Assembly (NCBI RefSeq): GCF_003097655.1 | Contig: NZ_QCZH01000001.1 | Span: 186,001-250,000, forward strand | Reading direction: 5' to 3' | DNA: 64,000 nt | Source of the DNA: Flavobacterium laiguense | Lineage (GTDB): Bacteria > Bacteroidota > Bacteroidia > Flavobacteriales > Flavobacteriaceae | In this document: piece after piece, positions 17,761 through 26,834 of the stretch | How the letters are laid out: each line of letters starts with the position of its first letter | Position numbering within the stretch: position 1 is the first letter of the stretch | Translations under genes and position numbers: made by a program | Notes under the pieces: generated by a model | What the model saw: the letters and a program-made list of their open reading frames with translations, nothing else | What the model was told of the DNA's origin: nothing | The model's database searches: none

Positions 17761-20598
17761 TTATAAATTGATGTACAGGTTTACAAAATACGTCCTCCCG
17801 TAACCGTAAAAATATTTATTTCCAAAATTGGGTGTTCCGCTAGAAACATCTTGGTTGAGTTGCCTGAAATTGGCATTTCTGGCTTGCTCATAACCACCTG
17901 TTTTATAAGTCAAATCCAAAACATTATTTATGGTAGCAAAAAGTCCTATATTCTTTCCTTTTACTCTCCAAGATTTTCCTCCCGAAATGTTTAACAAAGT
18001 GGTGGGCTCAAAAGCTTCTTGGGTCAATAATTCTCTGGCTCGTTCCTCGGTAGCTTCCGGAAAATTGAAACCACTTTCGGGATTTTTATAGAAAGTAGCC
18101 GTTCTGGAAATAGGAGAAATATCTATAAAACTATTGGCCAAATAATTGATATTGGCACCAATCCACCAATATTTGGGGTCTCGATATTCAATTCCTAAAG
18201 CGAAAGCCTGTTGAGGCATTCCCGCCTGATGGTAATTTTTTAATGATGAAGTTCCAAAATCAAATACGGGATTTGGATTTTCAATAGTGGCTTGAGCGTC
18301 GTTGGTTATGGTAACATTGGGATTGCTATCGTACGTATATTGGCCATAAGCTGCGGAAAAATTAGTCATTAGCGTTGGACTCAATTGGTATTGAAAACTG
18401 AATTCGGCTCCTAAATTTTTCTTGTCTAGCTGTGTTAATGTCTGGCTCACAAAAGCATCAGTATTGGCATATCCCGCTCCATCATCAAATATTCCTTCGG
18501 CATAAAAGAAAGAAGTTTGTGTAATATTCTTTATAGTGGCATAAAAAAGTGTGAGTCGGGTTTGCCATTTGGGAGTGCGATAAAAATAACTAACATCCAA
18601 ACTGCTTATTTTTTCATTTTCTAAACCCGCAACAATCGAATTGTTCAAACGAGAATTCGGAAACGTGTTCCTGATGGTTGGCGCATTGGAAAGATATGCT
18701 CCGTTAAAATTCAATTGTTGTTTACCCGAAATTTTGAAAAGCATTCCACCTTTAAAACCAAAATTCTCAAACTGTACTTTCTCGCTTTTCCCAAAAGAAT
18801 TGGTGGCATAGATTCCGTTTTTATATAAACCTTCCCTTTTATAATTGGTGCTTATAAAGTTTTGTGCCAAATAAAAATCGACTTTATCATAGGTAAATTT
18901 AAAGTTGGTAAAAAGGTTTAACGTATTCGCATCATAATTAAAATTGTAGCCATAAGTTTCCCCCTCCACAACTTGTCTGTTGGGATGATTCAAATCCGAT
19001 TGCGCCTGATTTCCGTTGTAAAACACGTCAATATCGTCAAAATACAAACCTCCCAATAAATCCGTTAATTGTTGGTAATTATGGGATTGTAAATGACTGT
19101 AAAAACCTCCGGCTGTCAAGAAAAGATTGTCACTCAATTGTGTATTAAAGGTAGAATTGGCCTTTATCGTTTGGTCCTCTGTTCGGTCTTCGTACAAAAC
19201 ATAATTACTTTTTGCGGAAGCATAGCCTGATATTTTCCCATTGGCATCTATAATTGGAGATTGATTCGCATAATACAAAGCGTTCCAATCGATTTGATTA
19301 TTGGCTAGAAACATCTCTTTGCTTTTGTCAGCATTCTCATAATCGGGTATAAATGCTCCCGAAAACTCACCATTATCTGAGGCATACAGCGAACTGTAAT
19401 AACTGGGCATTTTTCTATAATAGGTCGGGTCTGGACTATTGCCATTTTGGTAATCAATATTACTGTTTGTAATTTTACCAAATTGATAGGTCAAGCTTGA
19501 ATTCAGCGTGGTATGATCGTTAAGGGTAAAAAAATGATTCAGCATCAAGATAGGCTCCTCAATCGTTTTTATTCTGGCATTCCGCTTTTTGCCATCTTGC
19601 CAACCCCAATACGAATTGTAGTTGTAGCTCGTTAATTCGGTAACTTCGGCTGTGTTCGGCGAATTTTTGGCTCGGGAATTGGGTGTGTAAAATCCAGAGA
19701 AATTCAACGAATGCTGGTCGTTTATTTTCTTTTCTACACTGATGAAACCCGCTACCGCATTGTAATTGGTTCCCTCAAAATATCCTTCCTCAGCCCAGCG
19801 AGTTCCTGCCGAAACCACATAAGCCCATCCTTTACCATTCATTCCAGATGCATAGGTTCCCATCATTCGCCAAGAATAATTGGTATTGGTACCCGAAAAG
19901 GAAAGAATCATACCCGGTTTGTAAATCGAAGCACGAGTGTTGATTTCTTGGGTGCCCAAAATCCCGCCAAAAGCATAATCCGAAGGAAAAGATCCTACGG
20001 TAAATTCTTGATTTCGGGTCACATTATTCAATCCTCCCCAGTCGCCCCACTGTGGTCTTCCGTCAAAAAGTTTGTTCATCGTAACGCCATTGATCATCGT
20101 AGTGGCATATTGACTGTCTAACCCTCGAATTCTAAAACGGGCTTGCCCCCAATTGAAAGCTGCCGCTTGTTGAAAAGCATCTCTGGAGGATTGCAAAAGT
20201 CCCGAAGTACTTTCGGATCCACTATTATCATCGCTCAAATCACTTTCAAGGAGTGTGATTATCCCTGTTTGCTGCACTGACGTTTGATTGTCTTCTAATG
20301 GAATAGCGCCCAAATCTAGCATTTGCTCCTTAACAATTACAATAGGAAACAATGCGTCTTTGAACCCTTGACTATGTAAAAGCAACAATTGACTCCCAGG
20401 AGAAACGGAGTAAAAACTAAAAATACCATCACTCGTTGTGCGTTGCATGAGGGGTGTATTTTGGATAGTTACCACCACATTTTCTAATGGCTTTTGGGTT
20501 TTAGCATCAATGATTTTTCCCATAATTCCTGTTGGTTTTTGGGCAAAAACAAAAGTCATATTCAATAAAAAAAGCATTCCTAACAAAAATTTATCCAT
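17761..20598 (-). CDS. TonB-dependent receptor with carboxypeptidase-like domain
   Basis: 945 residues. Signal peptide (MDKFLLGMLFLLNMTFVFAQ), then a carboxypeptidase-D-like regulatory domain (about 23-105, GIMGKIIDAKTQKPLENVVV), a plug domain (FRIRGLDSQYATTMINGVTM at about 155) and a 22-strand beta-barrel ending in an aromatic-rich terminus (FVNLYINL). It imports a large substrate across the outer membrane using TonB energy. No SusD partner is present; the DUF5689 lipoprotein downstream may take that place. Substrate is unknown. Confidence 0.9.
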   Translation of the reverse strand: MDKFLLGMLFLLNMTFVFAQKPTGIMGKIIDAKTQKPLENVVVTIQNTPLMQRTTSDGIFSFYSVSPGSQLLLLHSQGFKDALFPIVIVKEQMLDLGAIPLEDNQTSVQQTGIITLLESDLSDDNSGSESTSGLLQSSRDAFQQAAAFNWGQARFRIRGLDSQYATTMINGVTMNKLFDGRPQWGDWGGLNNVTRNQEFTVGSFPSDYAFGGILGTQEINTRASIYKPGMILSFSGTNTNYSWRMMGTYASGMNGKGWAYVVSAGTRWAEEGYFEGTNYNAVAGFISVEKKINDQHSLNFSGFYTPNSRAKNSPNTAEVTELTSYNYNSYWGWQDGKKRNARIKTIEEPILMLNHFFTLNDHTTLNSSLTYQFGKITNSNIDYQNGNSPDPTYYRKMPSYYSSLYASDNGEFSGAFIPDYENADKSKEMFLANNQIDWNALYYANQSPIIDANGKISGYASAKSNYVLYEDRTEDQTIKANSTFNTQLSDNLFLTAGGFYSHLQSHNYQQLTDLLGGLYFDDIDVFYNGNQAQSDLNHPNRQVVEGETYGYNFNYDANTLNLFTNFKFTYDKVDFYLAQNFISTNYKREGLYKNGIYATNSFGKSEKVQFENFGFKGGMLFKISGKQQLNFNGAYLSNAPTIRNTFPNSRLNNSIVAGLENEKISSLDVSYFYRTPKWQTRLTLFYATIKNITQTSFFYAEGIFDDGAGYANTDAFVSQTLTQLDKKNLGAEFSFQYQLSPTLMTNFSAAYGQYTYDSNPNVTITNDAQATIENPNPVFDFGTSSLKNYHQAGMPQQAFALGIEYRDPKYWWIGANINYLANSFIDISPISRTATFYKNPESGFNFPEATEERARELLTQEAFEPTTLLNISGGKSWRVKGKNIGLFATINNVLDLTYKTGGYEQARNANFRQLNQDVSSGTPNFGNKYFYGYGRTYFVNLYINL

Positions 20599-20876
20599 AC
20601 CATATTCTTAAACTCATTGGATATGCTGCATGCCAAATATTGCAAACTGCACATCCAAAAATTAGATTCGTTTTAAAAAAGGATAAAAAAGTTTTGGAAA
20701 AAAAGTGGCACTAAGACACTAAATCAAATGTGGTATTTTGAATTTCAATCGGATAAAATAATAACAGATTGAAACCGAAGCGATAAACTTAAGAAAAAAA
20801 ATTATTAACTAATTAGTAAAAAGTACTTATTTTCTTAATTATAACAAAATTGAAGAAATATTTTATAATTCTAGCC

Positions 20877-22088
20877 TTAGTCAATAGCTTTGATTCGAGT
20901 CACCATAAAGGCAATGAGAAACCCAAAAATCCCAATAAAAGCGAAAGAAAATCGCAAACTTGAAATTTCGGCAATGTATCCTATTATGGGAGGCCCCATC
21001 AAAAACCCCAGAAAACTAACACTGGAAACAATAGTCAAAGCTTCACCCGCAGGGACCGTTGGATTTTTACCAGCAACACTGTAAACCGTAGGAACAATGG
21101 TTGATACCCCAAAACCAACTAACATAAAAGCAATGGTTGACGGAATTATAAAAGGAAAAATAACTGCGGTAAAAAGCCCTACGGAAATCATTATACCTCC
21201 TATTTTTAAAATCAATTTCTTTCCATGTCTATGGATTAAATAGTCGCCAAAAAATCGTCCACTTGCCATTGTAATCATAAACGAAGTATAGCCCAAAATC
21301 ACCAATGCTCCGGGAACTTGGATCACATCTTTAAAATAAACACCACTCCAATCAAACATTACCCCCTCGCTCGCCATGCAACAAAAACCAATTACTCCCA
21401 GCCAAATTAAAGCACTGTCTGGTTTTGAAAATAGTTTTTTCTTTTCCGTTTTTAAGGTCTCTTTGGCTTTAATCAGAAATTTAAAATTAAAAGCAATCAA
21501 CAACAATACGATTATTGCCACTATTAAAAAATGTTCATAGGGTGTCAATTCAAAAGCCAACATTCCCAAACCTACCAAAGCACCTAAAAATCCAGCCAAA
21601 CTCCACATTCCATGAAAAGAAGACATAATGGTTTTTTTATAAAGGACTTCGGTATAAACGCCTTGTGTGTTTACGGCAATATTGGATAGATTTCCAAATA
21701 TTCCAAACAGGAATAAACCCAGCGATAATTGCCAAGTATCTTTGGCCAACCCTAAATTGGTTAAACTAAAAACGTATAATAGTAAAGAGAAAATCAAAAC
21801 ACGGTAACTGCCAAAACGAGTGACTAATTTACCCGAAAAAGGCATAATCACGAGTTGCCCTAGCGGAATAGCAAACAATACACTCCCCAAACTCCCATCA
21901 CTCAAGTGTAAAGCCGTTTTAATATCTGGAATTCTACTGGCCCAAGTCGCAAAACTCAAACCCATACCGAAATAAAACATCGAAACAGCCCATCTAATTC
22001 TAGATAAGTAAGAAGCCTTTATGTCCTTATAGGTTTTCTTGTATTTGGCTTTGGTTCGTGACCTTCCAATAAAGTTTAAATCTATCAA
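20877..22088 (-). CDS. Major facilitator superfamily transporter
   Basis: 403 residues with about 12 hydrophobic segments after a basic cytoplasmic N-terminus of ~30 residues. The sequence FYFGMGLSFATWASRIPDIK and the loop GKLVTRFGSYRVLIF fit the MFS 2-3 loop motif. The family resembles the YbjJ-like/fucose-permease-like MFS proteins. Substrate is not identifiable. It precedes the oxidoreductase gene pair on the same strand but with a 94-bp gap, so cotranscription is uncertain. Confidence 0.85.
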   Translation of the reverse strand: MIDLNFIGRSRTKAKYKKTYKDIKASYLSRIRWAVSMFYFGMGLSFATWASRIPDIKTALHLSDGSLGSVLFAIPLGQLVIMPFSGKLVTRFGSYRVLIFSLLLYVFSLTNLGLAKDTWQLSLGLFLFGIFGNLSNIAVNTQGVYTEVLYKKTIMSSFHGMWSLAGFLGALVGLGMLAFELTPYEHFLIVAIIVLLLIAFNFKFLIKAKETLKTEKKKLFSKPDSALIWLGVIGFCCMASEGVMFDWSGVYFKDVIQVPGALVILGYTSFMITMASGRFFGDYLIHRHGKKLILKIGGIMISVGLFTAVIFPFIIPSTIAFMLVGFGVSTIVPTVYSVAGKNPTVPAGEALTIVSSVSFLGFLMGPPIIGYIAEISSLRFSFAFIGIFGFLIAFMVTRIKAID

Positions 22089-22182
22089 AATGATTGTTTT
22101 AGGATTATTTTTTTCAAAAGTACAAAAAGAAAAAAGGCTTATACACGATCACTTCATTAACTAAAAATTACAACGTTATTGT

Positions 22183-23223
22183 TTATAAGTCTATGGCTTT
22201 TCTATGAAAACTACTCTGAATTGCGGCTTCAATGATTTCCATCACTAGCAAACCTTCTTGAGCAGTTACTGGTTCTTTGGTGTCACTAACAATCGACTCA
22301 TAAACACCTTCAAAAAAATCATAATAGTTACCCTGTAAAGTTGGAATTTTCTCTTTAATAATTTTGTTGTCTATCTCTGTATGCAACAATCCTTCGTTAC
22401 CCTTAGCCTCTTTACCCCATGAACTAAGATTTGGTTTTTTGCCCAATTTTAATTCGTCCTCTTGCACATCACCACGAGATTTCAAGAAAGAACCTTTTTT
22501 TCCGTGAATAACATACGCAGGATTGGCTTCTCTAACAAAAAAACCAGCTTTCAATCGCACTCTAAAATTCGAATAATAAAACAAAATATCGATCCAATCG
22601 TCTACTAAAGAATGTTCCCGTGTCACTCGAATATCGGCAAAAACAGCCAATGGCATACCAAACAAATACAGTGCTTGATCAATTAAATGCGGCCCTAGAT
22701 CCTTTAGAATTCCAGCGCCAGAATTGACGGTTTCTTTATGTCCTTTTACACTCAAAAGCGGATTGTAGCGATCAAAATGAAACTCGGCCTCCACCAATTC
22801 CCCCAATACTTTATCGGAAACGACTTGTCGCACGGTTTTAAAATCACTATCCCATCTTCGGTTCTGGAAAACCGAAAGTTTTAATCCTTTTTCTTTAGCC
22901 AAATTTACCAATTCCTGAGCTTCGGCAACTGTAGTCGTAAAAGCTTTTTCAACCACAGCATGTTTGCCGGCAAGCAATACTTTTTTAGCATATTCAAAAT
23001 GAGTTCCTACAGGCGTATTTACTATAACCAAATCAATGTCATCCTGAAGTACCGCATCAAGAGTGGCATAACTTTTTACATTTGGATAATCCAGTTGAAT
23101 GAGTTTCTTGCTTCTTTCCCAGGAACCAACCAATTCAAATCCATCGTGAAATTCTATAAAAGGGGCATGAAAAACTTTTCCAGACATTCCATAGGATAGT
23201 AGTGCAGTTTTAATTTTTTGCAT
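22183..23223 (-). CDS. Gfo/Idh/MocA family oxidoreductase
   Basis: 346 residues. N-terminal Rossmann fold with ALLSYGMSGKVFHAPFI (a GxSGxxFHAP variant), then the VVEKAFTTTVAEAQELV segment that carries the conserved Lys-containing EK(P) motif, and the C-terminal GFO_IDH_MocA domain with GILKDLGPHLIDQALYLF (catalytic Asp-x3-His type motif). It uses NAD(P) on a sugar or inositol-like substrate. The HAP motif is shared with YdgJ/scyllo-inositol-type dehydrogenases. Cytoplasmic. Substrate not determined. Confidence 0.9.
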   Translation of the reverse strand: MQKIKTALLSYGMSGKVFHAPFIEFHDGFELVGSWERSKKLIQLDYPNVKSYATLDAVLQDDIDLVIVNTPVGTHFEYAKKVLLAGKHAVVEKAFTTTVAEAQELVNLAKEKGLKLSVFQNRRWDSDFKTVRQVVSDKVLGELVEAEFHFDRYNPLLSVKGHKETVNSGAGILKDLGPHLIDQALYLFGMPLAVFADIRVTREHSLVDDWIDILFYYSNFRVRLKAGFFVREANPAYVIHGKKGSFLKSRGDVQEDELKLGKKPNLSSWGKEAKGNEGLLHTEIDNKIIKEKIPTLQGNYYDFFEGVYESIVSDTKEPVTAQEGLLVMEIIEAAIQSSFHRKAIDL

Positions 23224-23245
23224 ATATTTTTATGGTAATTTACAA

Positions 23246-23324
23246 TCCTGCAAGGTTTCCAAAAACCTTGTAGGTCTGATTTTTAAATTTAACACCTACA
23301 AGGTCAAAAAAAGACCTTGCAGGA
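23246..23324. repeat. Two nested perfect 11-bp inverted repeats
   Basis: Outer pair TCCTGCAAGGT (23246-23256) and ACCTTGCAGGA (23314-23324); inner pair ACCTTGTAGGT (23265-23275) and ACCTACAAGGT (23294-23304). The four arms are variants of one word, so the stretch can fold as one long cruciform or two small hairpins. It lies in the 121-bp gap between two genes on the minus strand. Confidence 0.7.
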
Positions 23325-23344
23325 AAAAACGCTTAAACAGTAAC

Positions 23345-24415
23345 TTATCTTGTTTTTGCTCGTTCGTATTGTTTCGGCCATTGTACATCAACTCCTAACT
23401 CTTGGGCAAAATCCAAACCTAAATTTGGATTTCTAAGCGACTCTCTGGCAAACAAAACCAAATCGGCTTTTCCGTTTGCGATAACATCTTCTGCCTGTTG
23501 CGACGTTGTAATCAAACCCACTGCTCCCGTCAAAATTCCAGTTTCCTTTTTTATCTGTTCGGCAAAAGGAACTTGATAATTAGGGCCTAAAGGAATTTGT
23601 TGATGAGACACTAATCCGCCTGAGGAAACATCGATTAAATCGACACCTATTTCTTTTAATATATTTGAAAGGCGCAAAGATTCTTCACTATTCCATCCCC
23701 CATCTGCCCAATCTGTGGCCGAGATTCTTACCAATAAAGGAAATTCTTTAGACCATTCAAACTGAACTGCTTGGACAACTTCTAGAAGCAACCGAATTCT
23801 ATTCTCAAAAGAACCACCATACTCATCTGTCCTTAAATTAGATAAAGGCGAAAGAAATTGGTGCAATAAATAACCGTGAGCCGCGTGAATTTCAAGCACT
23901 TGATATCCAGCCTGAACCGCTCTTCTGGCTGCCAATTTAAAGTCGGAAATTACTTTTAGTATCCCTACAAAATCCAATCGTGTAGGTACATGCTCATAAT
24001 CATGAAAAGCTATAGCACTTGGTGCAACTGTTTCCCAACCTCCTTGATTTTGAGCCAGTTTTTTATTGCCATACCAAGGAGACGAAACACTGGCTTTCCT
24101 TCCTGCATGAGCCAACTGTATTCCCGGAACCGAATCTTGACCAATAATAAACTTGGTAATAGACTGTAATTTTTCGATGTGATCATCACTCCATAAACCT
24201 AAATCACTAGGAGAAATTCTGCCTTCTGGAGAAACGGCTGTGGCTTCCTGAATGATTAAACCAGACCCTCCTGTAGCGCGACTACCAAGATGCACCAAGT
24301 GCCAATCATTGGCAAAACCATCTTCAGCCGAATATTGACACATGGGCGAGATCGCTATTCTGTTTTTGAGTGTAATACTTTTTATTTGTAGATGAGAAAA
24401 TAATTGTGACGACAT
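23345..24415 (-). CDS. namA: Old Yellow Enzyme family NADPH:flavin oxidoreductase (YqjM-like)
   Basis: 356 residues forming an FMN-binding TIM barrel that reduces activated C=C bonds with NADPH. The YqjM-class Cys is in SPMCQYSAEDG (about residue 26). QLAHAGRKASVSSPW and EIHAAHGYLLHQFLSPLSN carry substrate- and FMN-binding residues, and ADLVLFARESLRNPN the C-terminal phosphate site. Length and motifs fit the thermophilic-like/YqjM class rather than classical OYE. Physiological substrate unknown; the symbol follows common use for the class. Confidence 0.88.
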   Translation of the reverse strand: MSSQLFSHLQIKSITLKNRIAISPMCQYSAEDGFANDWHLVHLGSRATGGSGLIIQEATAVSPEGRISPSDLGLWSDDHIEKLQSITKFIIGQDSVPGIQLAHAGRKASVSSPWYGNKKLAQNQGGWETVAPSAIAFHDYEHVPTRLDFVGILKVISDFKLAARRAVQAGYQVLEIHAAHGYLLHQFLSPLSNLRTDEYGGSFENRIRLLLEVVQAVQFEWSKEFPLLVRISATDWADGGWNSEESLRLSNILKEIGVDLIDVSSGGLVSHQQIPLGPNYQVPFAEQIKKETGILTGAVGLITTSQQAEDVIANGKADLVLFARESLRNPNLGLDFAQELGVDVQWPKQYERAKTR

Positions 24416-24578
24416 AAATACAAGGGTATTAATGTTTTAAACTAGATAGCGTTAAAACAAGATTTTTATGTAGTAAAGTTATTGCACTAAGTTCAAAATT
24501 AAAACGAAAAATGCATTAATTAACAAACATTTAAAACGATACCCAAAAATATAGCGCAAATAATAAAATAGAAAATAG

Positions 24579-24586
24579 TACTTTTG
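24579..24586 (+). promoter_or_regulatory. Probable -7 element for rseP
   Basis: TACTTTTG matches TAnnTTTG and lies 29 bp before the rseP start. No TTG is found at the expected 19-bp upstream distance, so this is a partial match. Confidence 0.4.
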
Positions 24587-24615
24587 TCCGTCATTAAAGA
24601 ACCGAAAATTAAAAA

Positions 24616-25959
24616 ATGGAAATAGTTATCAAGCTTTCTCAATTTTTATTGAGCTTATCATTACTTATTATACTTCACGAATTAGGACATTTCATCCCAG
24701 CAAAATTATTCAAAACCAGAGTCGAGAAATTCTATTTGTTTTTTGATGTCAAATATTCCCTTCTAAAAAAGAAAATCGGAGAAACCGAATATGGTATTGG
24801 CTGGTTGCCTCTTGGTGGTTATGTAAAAATATCTGGAATGATCGACGAGAGTATGGACAAGGAACAAATGGCTTTGCCTCCACAGCCTTGGGAATTTAGA
24901 TCCAAACCTGCTTGGCAACGTTTGATTATTATGTTGGGGGGGGTAACAGTAAACTTTATACTTGCTTTCATTATATATATAGGTATGGCATATGCTTATG
25001 GAGATTCCTATATTGCAAATGCCGATATGAAAGACGGTCTTTTGATAGAAAACCAAGCGATGATCAATGCCGGATTCAAATCTGGAGACAAAATCGTTGC
25101 TGTTGATGGAGAAAAGATTGTACGTTTTGACAAAGAAATCAGTTCTAAAGTTATTTTAGCCAAAGAAGTTGTCATTGATAGAAATGGTGTCGAACAAACG
25201 ATTAAAATGCCAAATGACTTTGTTGACCAATTGTCTAAAGTCGAGAAAGTACCATTAGTTAACATTCGAATTCCATTTGCAATTACAGAAGTGCCTGCAG
25301 AGTCTTTAAACAAAGAGCTTAAAGCAAAAGATATAATTGTGTCCTTAAATGGTCAAAAAACAAAATATTCAGACGAAGTAAAATCTATTTTAGAAAAAAA
25401 CAAAAATAAAACCATTCCTGCTGTCGTTTTACGCGATCAAAAAGAAGTGCCTGTTAACGTAATTGTTTCTAATGCTGGAAAAATGGGGATTTATTCTGGA
25501 ATTTTAGGGCTTCAATCACTTGAAAAATTAGGCTATTACAAAATTACACATCAAAAATACAGTTTCCTGGAATCAATTCCTTTTGGAATTCAAAAAGGAA
25601 AAGACCAATTGGTAGGATATGGTAAACAATTAAAAATGATTTTCAATCCAGAAACCAAAGCTTACAAACAAGTAGGTGGTTTTAAAGCCATATTTGACAT
25701 TTTTCCAAGTTCTTGGAGCTGGGAAGTTTTCTGGAGCATCACAGCCATATTGTCGATAATGCTTGGTGTTATGAACTTATTGCCTATTCCGGCGCTTGAT
25801 GGTGGACACGTAATGTTTTTACTATTTGAAATCGTAAGCGGTAAAAAACCAAGCGACAAATTCCTGGAAAATGCTCAAATGGTTGGTTTCGTATTACTTA
25901 TAAGCCTGCTGCTTTTTGCTAACGGAAATGACATTTACAAGGCCGTAATTGGCAAGTAA
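24616..25959 (+). CDS. rseP: Site-2 protease, RIP zinc metalloprotease RseP
   Basis: 447 residues, inner-membrane intramembrane protease that cuts membrane-bound regulators such as anti-sigma factors. The zinc motif HELGH is at residues 21-25 within the first membrane helix; the C-terminal metal-binding motif is NLLPIPALDGGHVMF. One or two PDZ-like regions lie between (about 120-330). A membrane helix follows at about 107-130 and others near the C-terminus. A run of eight G (GGGGGGGT around 24935) is in frame. It could act on the ECF anti-sigma near 5 kb, but that is speculation. Confidence 0.95.
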   Translation: MEIVIKLSQFLLSLSLLIILHELGHFIPAKLFKTRVEKFYLFFDVKYSLLKKKIGETEYGIGWLPLGGYVKISGMIDESMDKEQMALPPQPWEFRSKPAWQRLIIMLGGVTVNFILAFIIYIGMAYAYGDSYIANADMKDGLLIENQAMINAGFKSGDKIVAVDGEKIVRFDKEISSKVILAKEVVIDRNGVEQTIKMPNDFVDQLSKVEKVPLVNIRIPFAITEVPAESLNKELKAKDIIVSLNGQKTKYSDEVKSILEKNKNKTIPAVVLRDQKEVPVNVIVSNAGKMGIYSGILGLQSLEKLGYYKITHQKYSFLESIPFGIQKGKDQLVGYGKQLKMIFNPETKAYKQVGGFKAIFDIFPSSWSWEVFWSITAILSIMLGVMNLLPIPALDGGHVMFLLFEIVSGKKPSDKFLENAQMVGFVLLISLLLFANGNDIYKAVIGK

Positions 25960-25986
25960 AAAAGAATGATTTTTTTGCATTATTTG

Positions 25987-26017
25987 TTTGCAACAACCAA
26001 ATAATATCATATCTTTG
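25987..26017 (+). promoter_or_regulatory. tRNA-type promoter ahead of the broken tRNA-Asn
   Basis: TTTG (25987-25990), 19-bp spacer, TATCTTTG (26010-26017). The 26-bp leader to the tRNA 5' end and its sequence CACCGCTT(T/C)AAAAGTGAA are shared with the promoter at 26646-26676. It probably drives the intact tRNA at 26122 through the broken copy. Confidence 0.8.
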
Positions 26018-26043
26018 CACCGCTTTAAAAGTGAACAACACTT

Positions 26044-26083
26044 TCCTTCTTAGCTCATCCCGATAGCTATCGGGAGGTTAGAG
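26044..26083 (+). pseudogene. tRNA-Asn fragment interrupted by an 18-bp palindrome
   Basis: TCCTTCTTAGCTCA (26044-26057) equals the tRNA-Asn 5' end, then TCCCGATAGCTATCGGGA (26058-26075) replaces GTT of the D-loop, then GGTTAGAG (26076-26083) resumes the tRNA sequence, after which homology ends. The anticodon arm, T arm and 3' acceptor are missing, so it cannot be functional. Confidence 0.85.
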
Positions 26084-26121
26084 AAAAAGTTCTTAAATTG
26101 ATAAAATAAAAACATACAGTT

Positions 26122-26195
26122 TCCTTCTTAGCTCAGTTGGTTAGAGCATCTGACTGTTAATCAGAGGGTCCTTGGTTCGAGCCCAAGAGAGGGAG
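26122..26195 (+). tRNA. tRNA-Asn (anticodon GTT)
   Basis: A 74-nt cloverleaf. Acceptor stem TCCTTCT/AGAGGGA with one T-G pair, D-arm GCTCAGTTGGTTAGAGC, anticodon stem-loop TCTGACTGTTAATCAGA with anticodon GTT, T-arm CTTGGTTCGAGCCCAAG, discriminator G at 26195. CCA is not encoded. No promoter of its own is visible, so it is probably read from 25987. Followed by a terminator. Confidence 0.95.
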
Positions 26196-26201
26196 CTTTT
26201 T

Positions 26202-26231
26202 AAAAGCCTGACAGCAATGTCAGGCTTTTTT
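26202..26231 (+). terminator. Terminator after first tRNA-Asn
   Basis: Perfect arms AAAAGCCTGACA (26202-26213) and TGTCAGGCTTTT (26218-26229) with a GCAA tetraloop and a T-run. Confidence 0.9.
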
Positions 26232-26245
26232 GTTTATATTTGTTT

Positions 26246-26533
26246 ATGAATCATTTCGTTTATATTTTATACTCTCCCACAAAAGACACCTACTATATTG
26301 GAGAAACTTCCGATTTAGAAAATCGTCTTCATTGGCACAATAGTGGCGAATTCAAAAGTGCCTATTCAAAAATAACTAATGACTGGACGGTGTTTTTTTC
26401 GTTCGAATGTCAGGATATTATTCAGGCTAGAAAAATTGAAAAACACATTAAATCAATGAAGAGTAAAATCTACCTACAGAACCTGAGTAAACATCCTGAG
26501 ATGAGTAAAAAACTAATAGATAGACACCCATAG
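26246..26533 (+). CDS. GIY-YIG nuclease family protein
   Basis: 95 residues from the ATG at 26246 (start MNHFVYILYSPTKD); an upstream TTG at 26240 is less likely. A single GIY-YIG domain: VYILYS (first strand), TYYIGETSDLENRLHWHN (YIG core and catalytic Arg), and a C-terminal ARKIEKHIKSMKSK with the conserved Glu. Small UvrC-like/Slx1-like nucleases of this type are often found beside tRNA and rRNA genes in Flavobacteria. It is directly behind the tRNA-Asn terminator. Biological role is not established; a truncated paralog lies at 26835. Confidence 0.9.
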   Translation: MNHFVYILYSPTKDTYYIGETSDLENRLHWHNSGEFKSAYSKITNDWTVFFSFECQDIIQARKIEKHIKSMKSKIYLQNLSKHPEMSKKLIDRHP

Positions 26534-26645
26534 TCAATACTTTAACAATTATCAGAAAATAATCCATCCAAAATGATAGTCTTTTTTTTGTTTAAAACTC
26601 AGCAAAATCAACACTTAAAAAGGTTTTAAAAAATTTAAAAAAACA

Positions 26646-26676
26646 TTTGCTACATTCAAATAAAAGCATATCTTTG
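26646..26676 (+). promoter_or_regulatory. Promoter of second tRNA-Asn
   Basis: TTTG (26646-26649), 19-bp spacer, TATCTTTG (26669-26676), then a 26-bp leader to the tRNA. It is the duplicate of the promoter at 25987-26017. Confidence 0.85.
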
Positions 26677-26702
26677 CACCGCTTCAAAAGTGAATCACAC
26701 TT

Positions 26703-26776
26703 TCCTTCTTAGCTCAGTTGGTTAGAGCATCTGACTGTTAATCAGAGGGTCCTTGGTTCGAGCCCAAGAGAGGGAG
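26703..26776 (+). tRNA. tRNA-Asn (anticodon GTT), second copy
   Basis: Identical over 74 nt to the copy at 26122-26195, with the same acceptor T-G pair, anticodon GTT and discriminator G. It has its own promoter and terminator. Confidence 0.95.
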
Positions 26777-26784
26777 CATTATCA

Positions 26785-26818
26785 AAAAGACTATCAGCAA
26801 TGATGGTCTTTTTTTTTG
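26785..26818 (+). terminator. Terminator after second tRNA-Asn
   Basis: AAAGACTATCA and TGATGGTCTTT pair around GCAA with one G-U pair, followed by a T-run of nine. The GCAA loop matches that of the first tRNA terminator, consistent with duplication. Confidence 0.8.
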
Positions 26819-26834
26819 CCTAAAATCGATAAAT

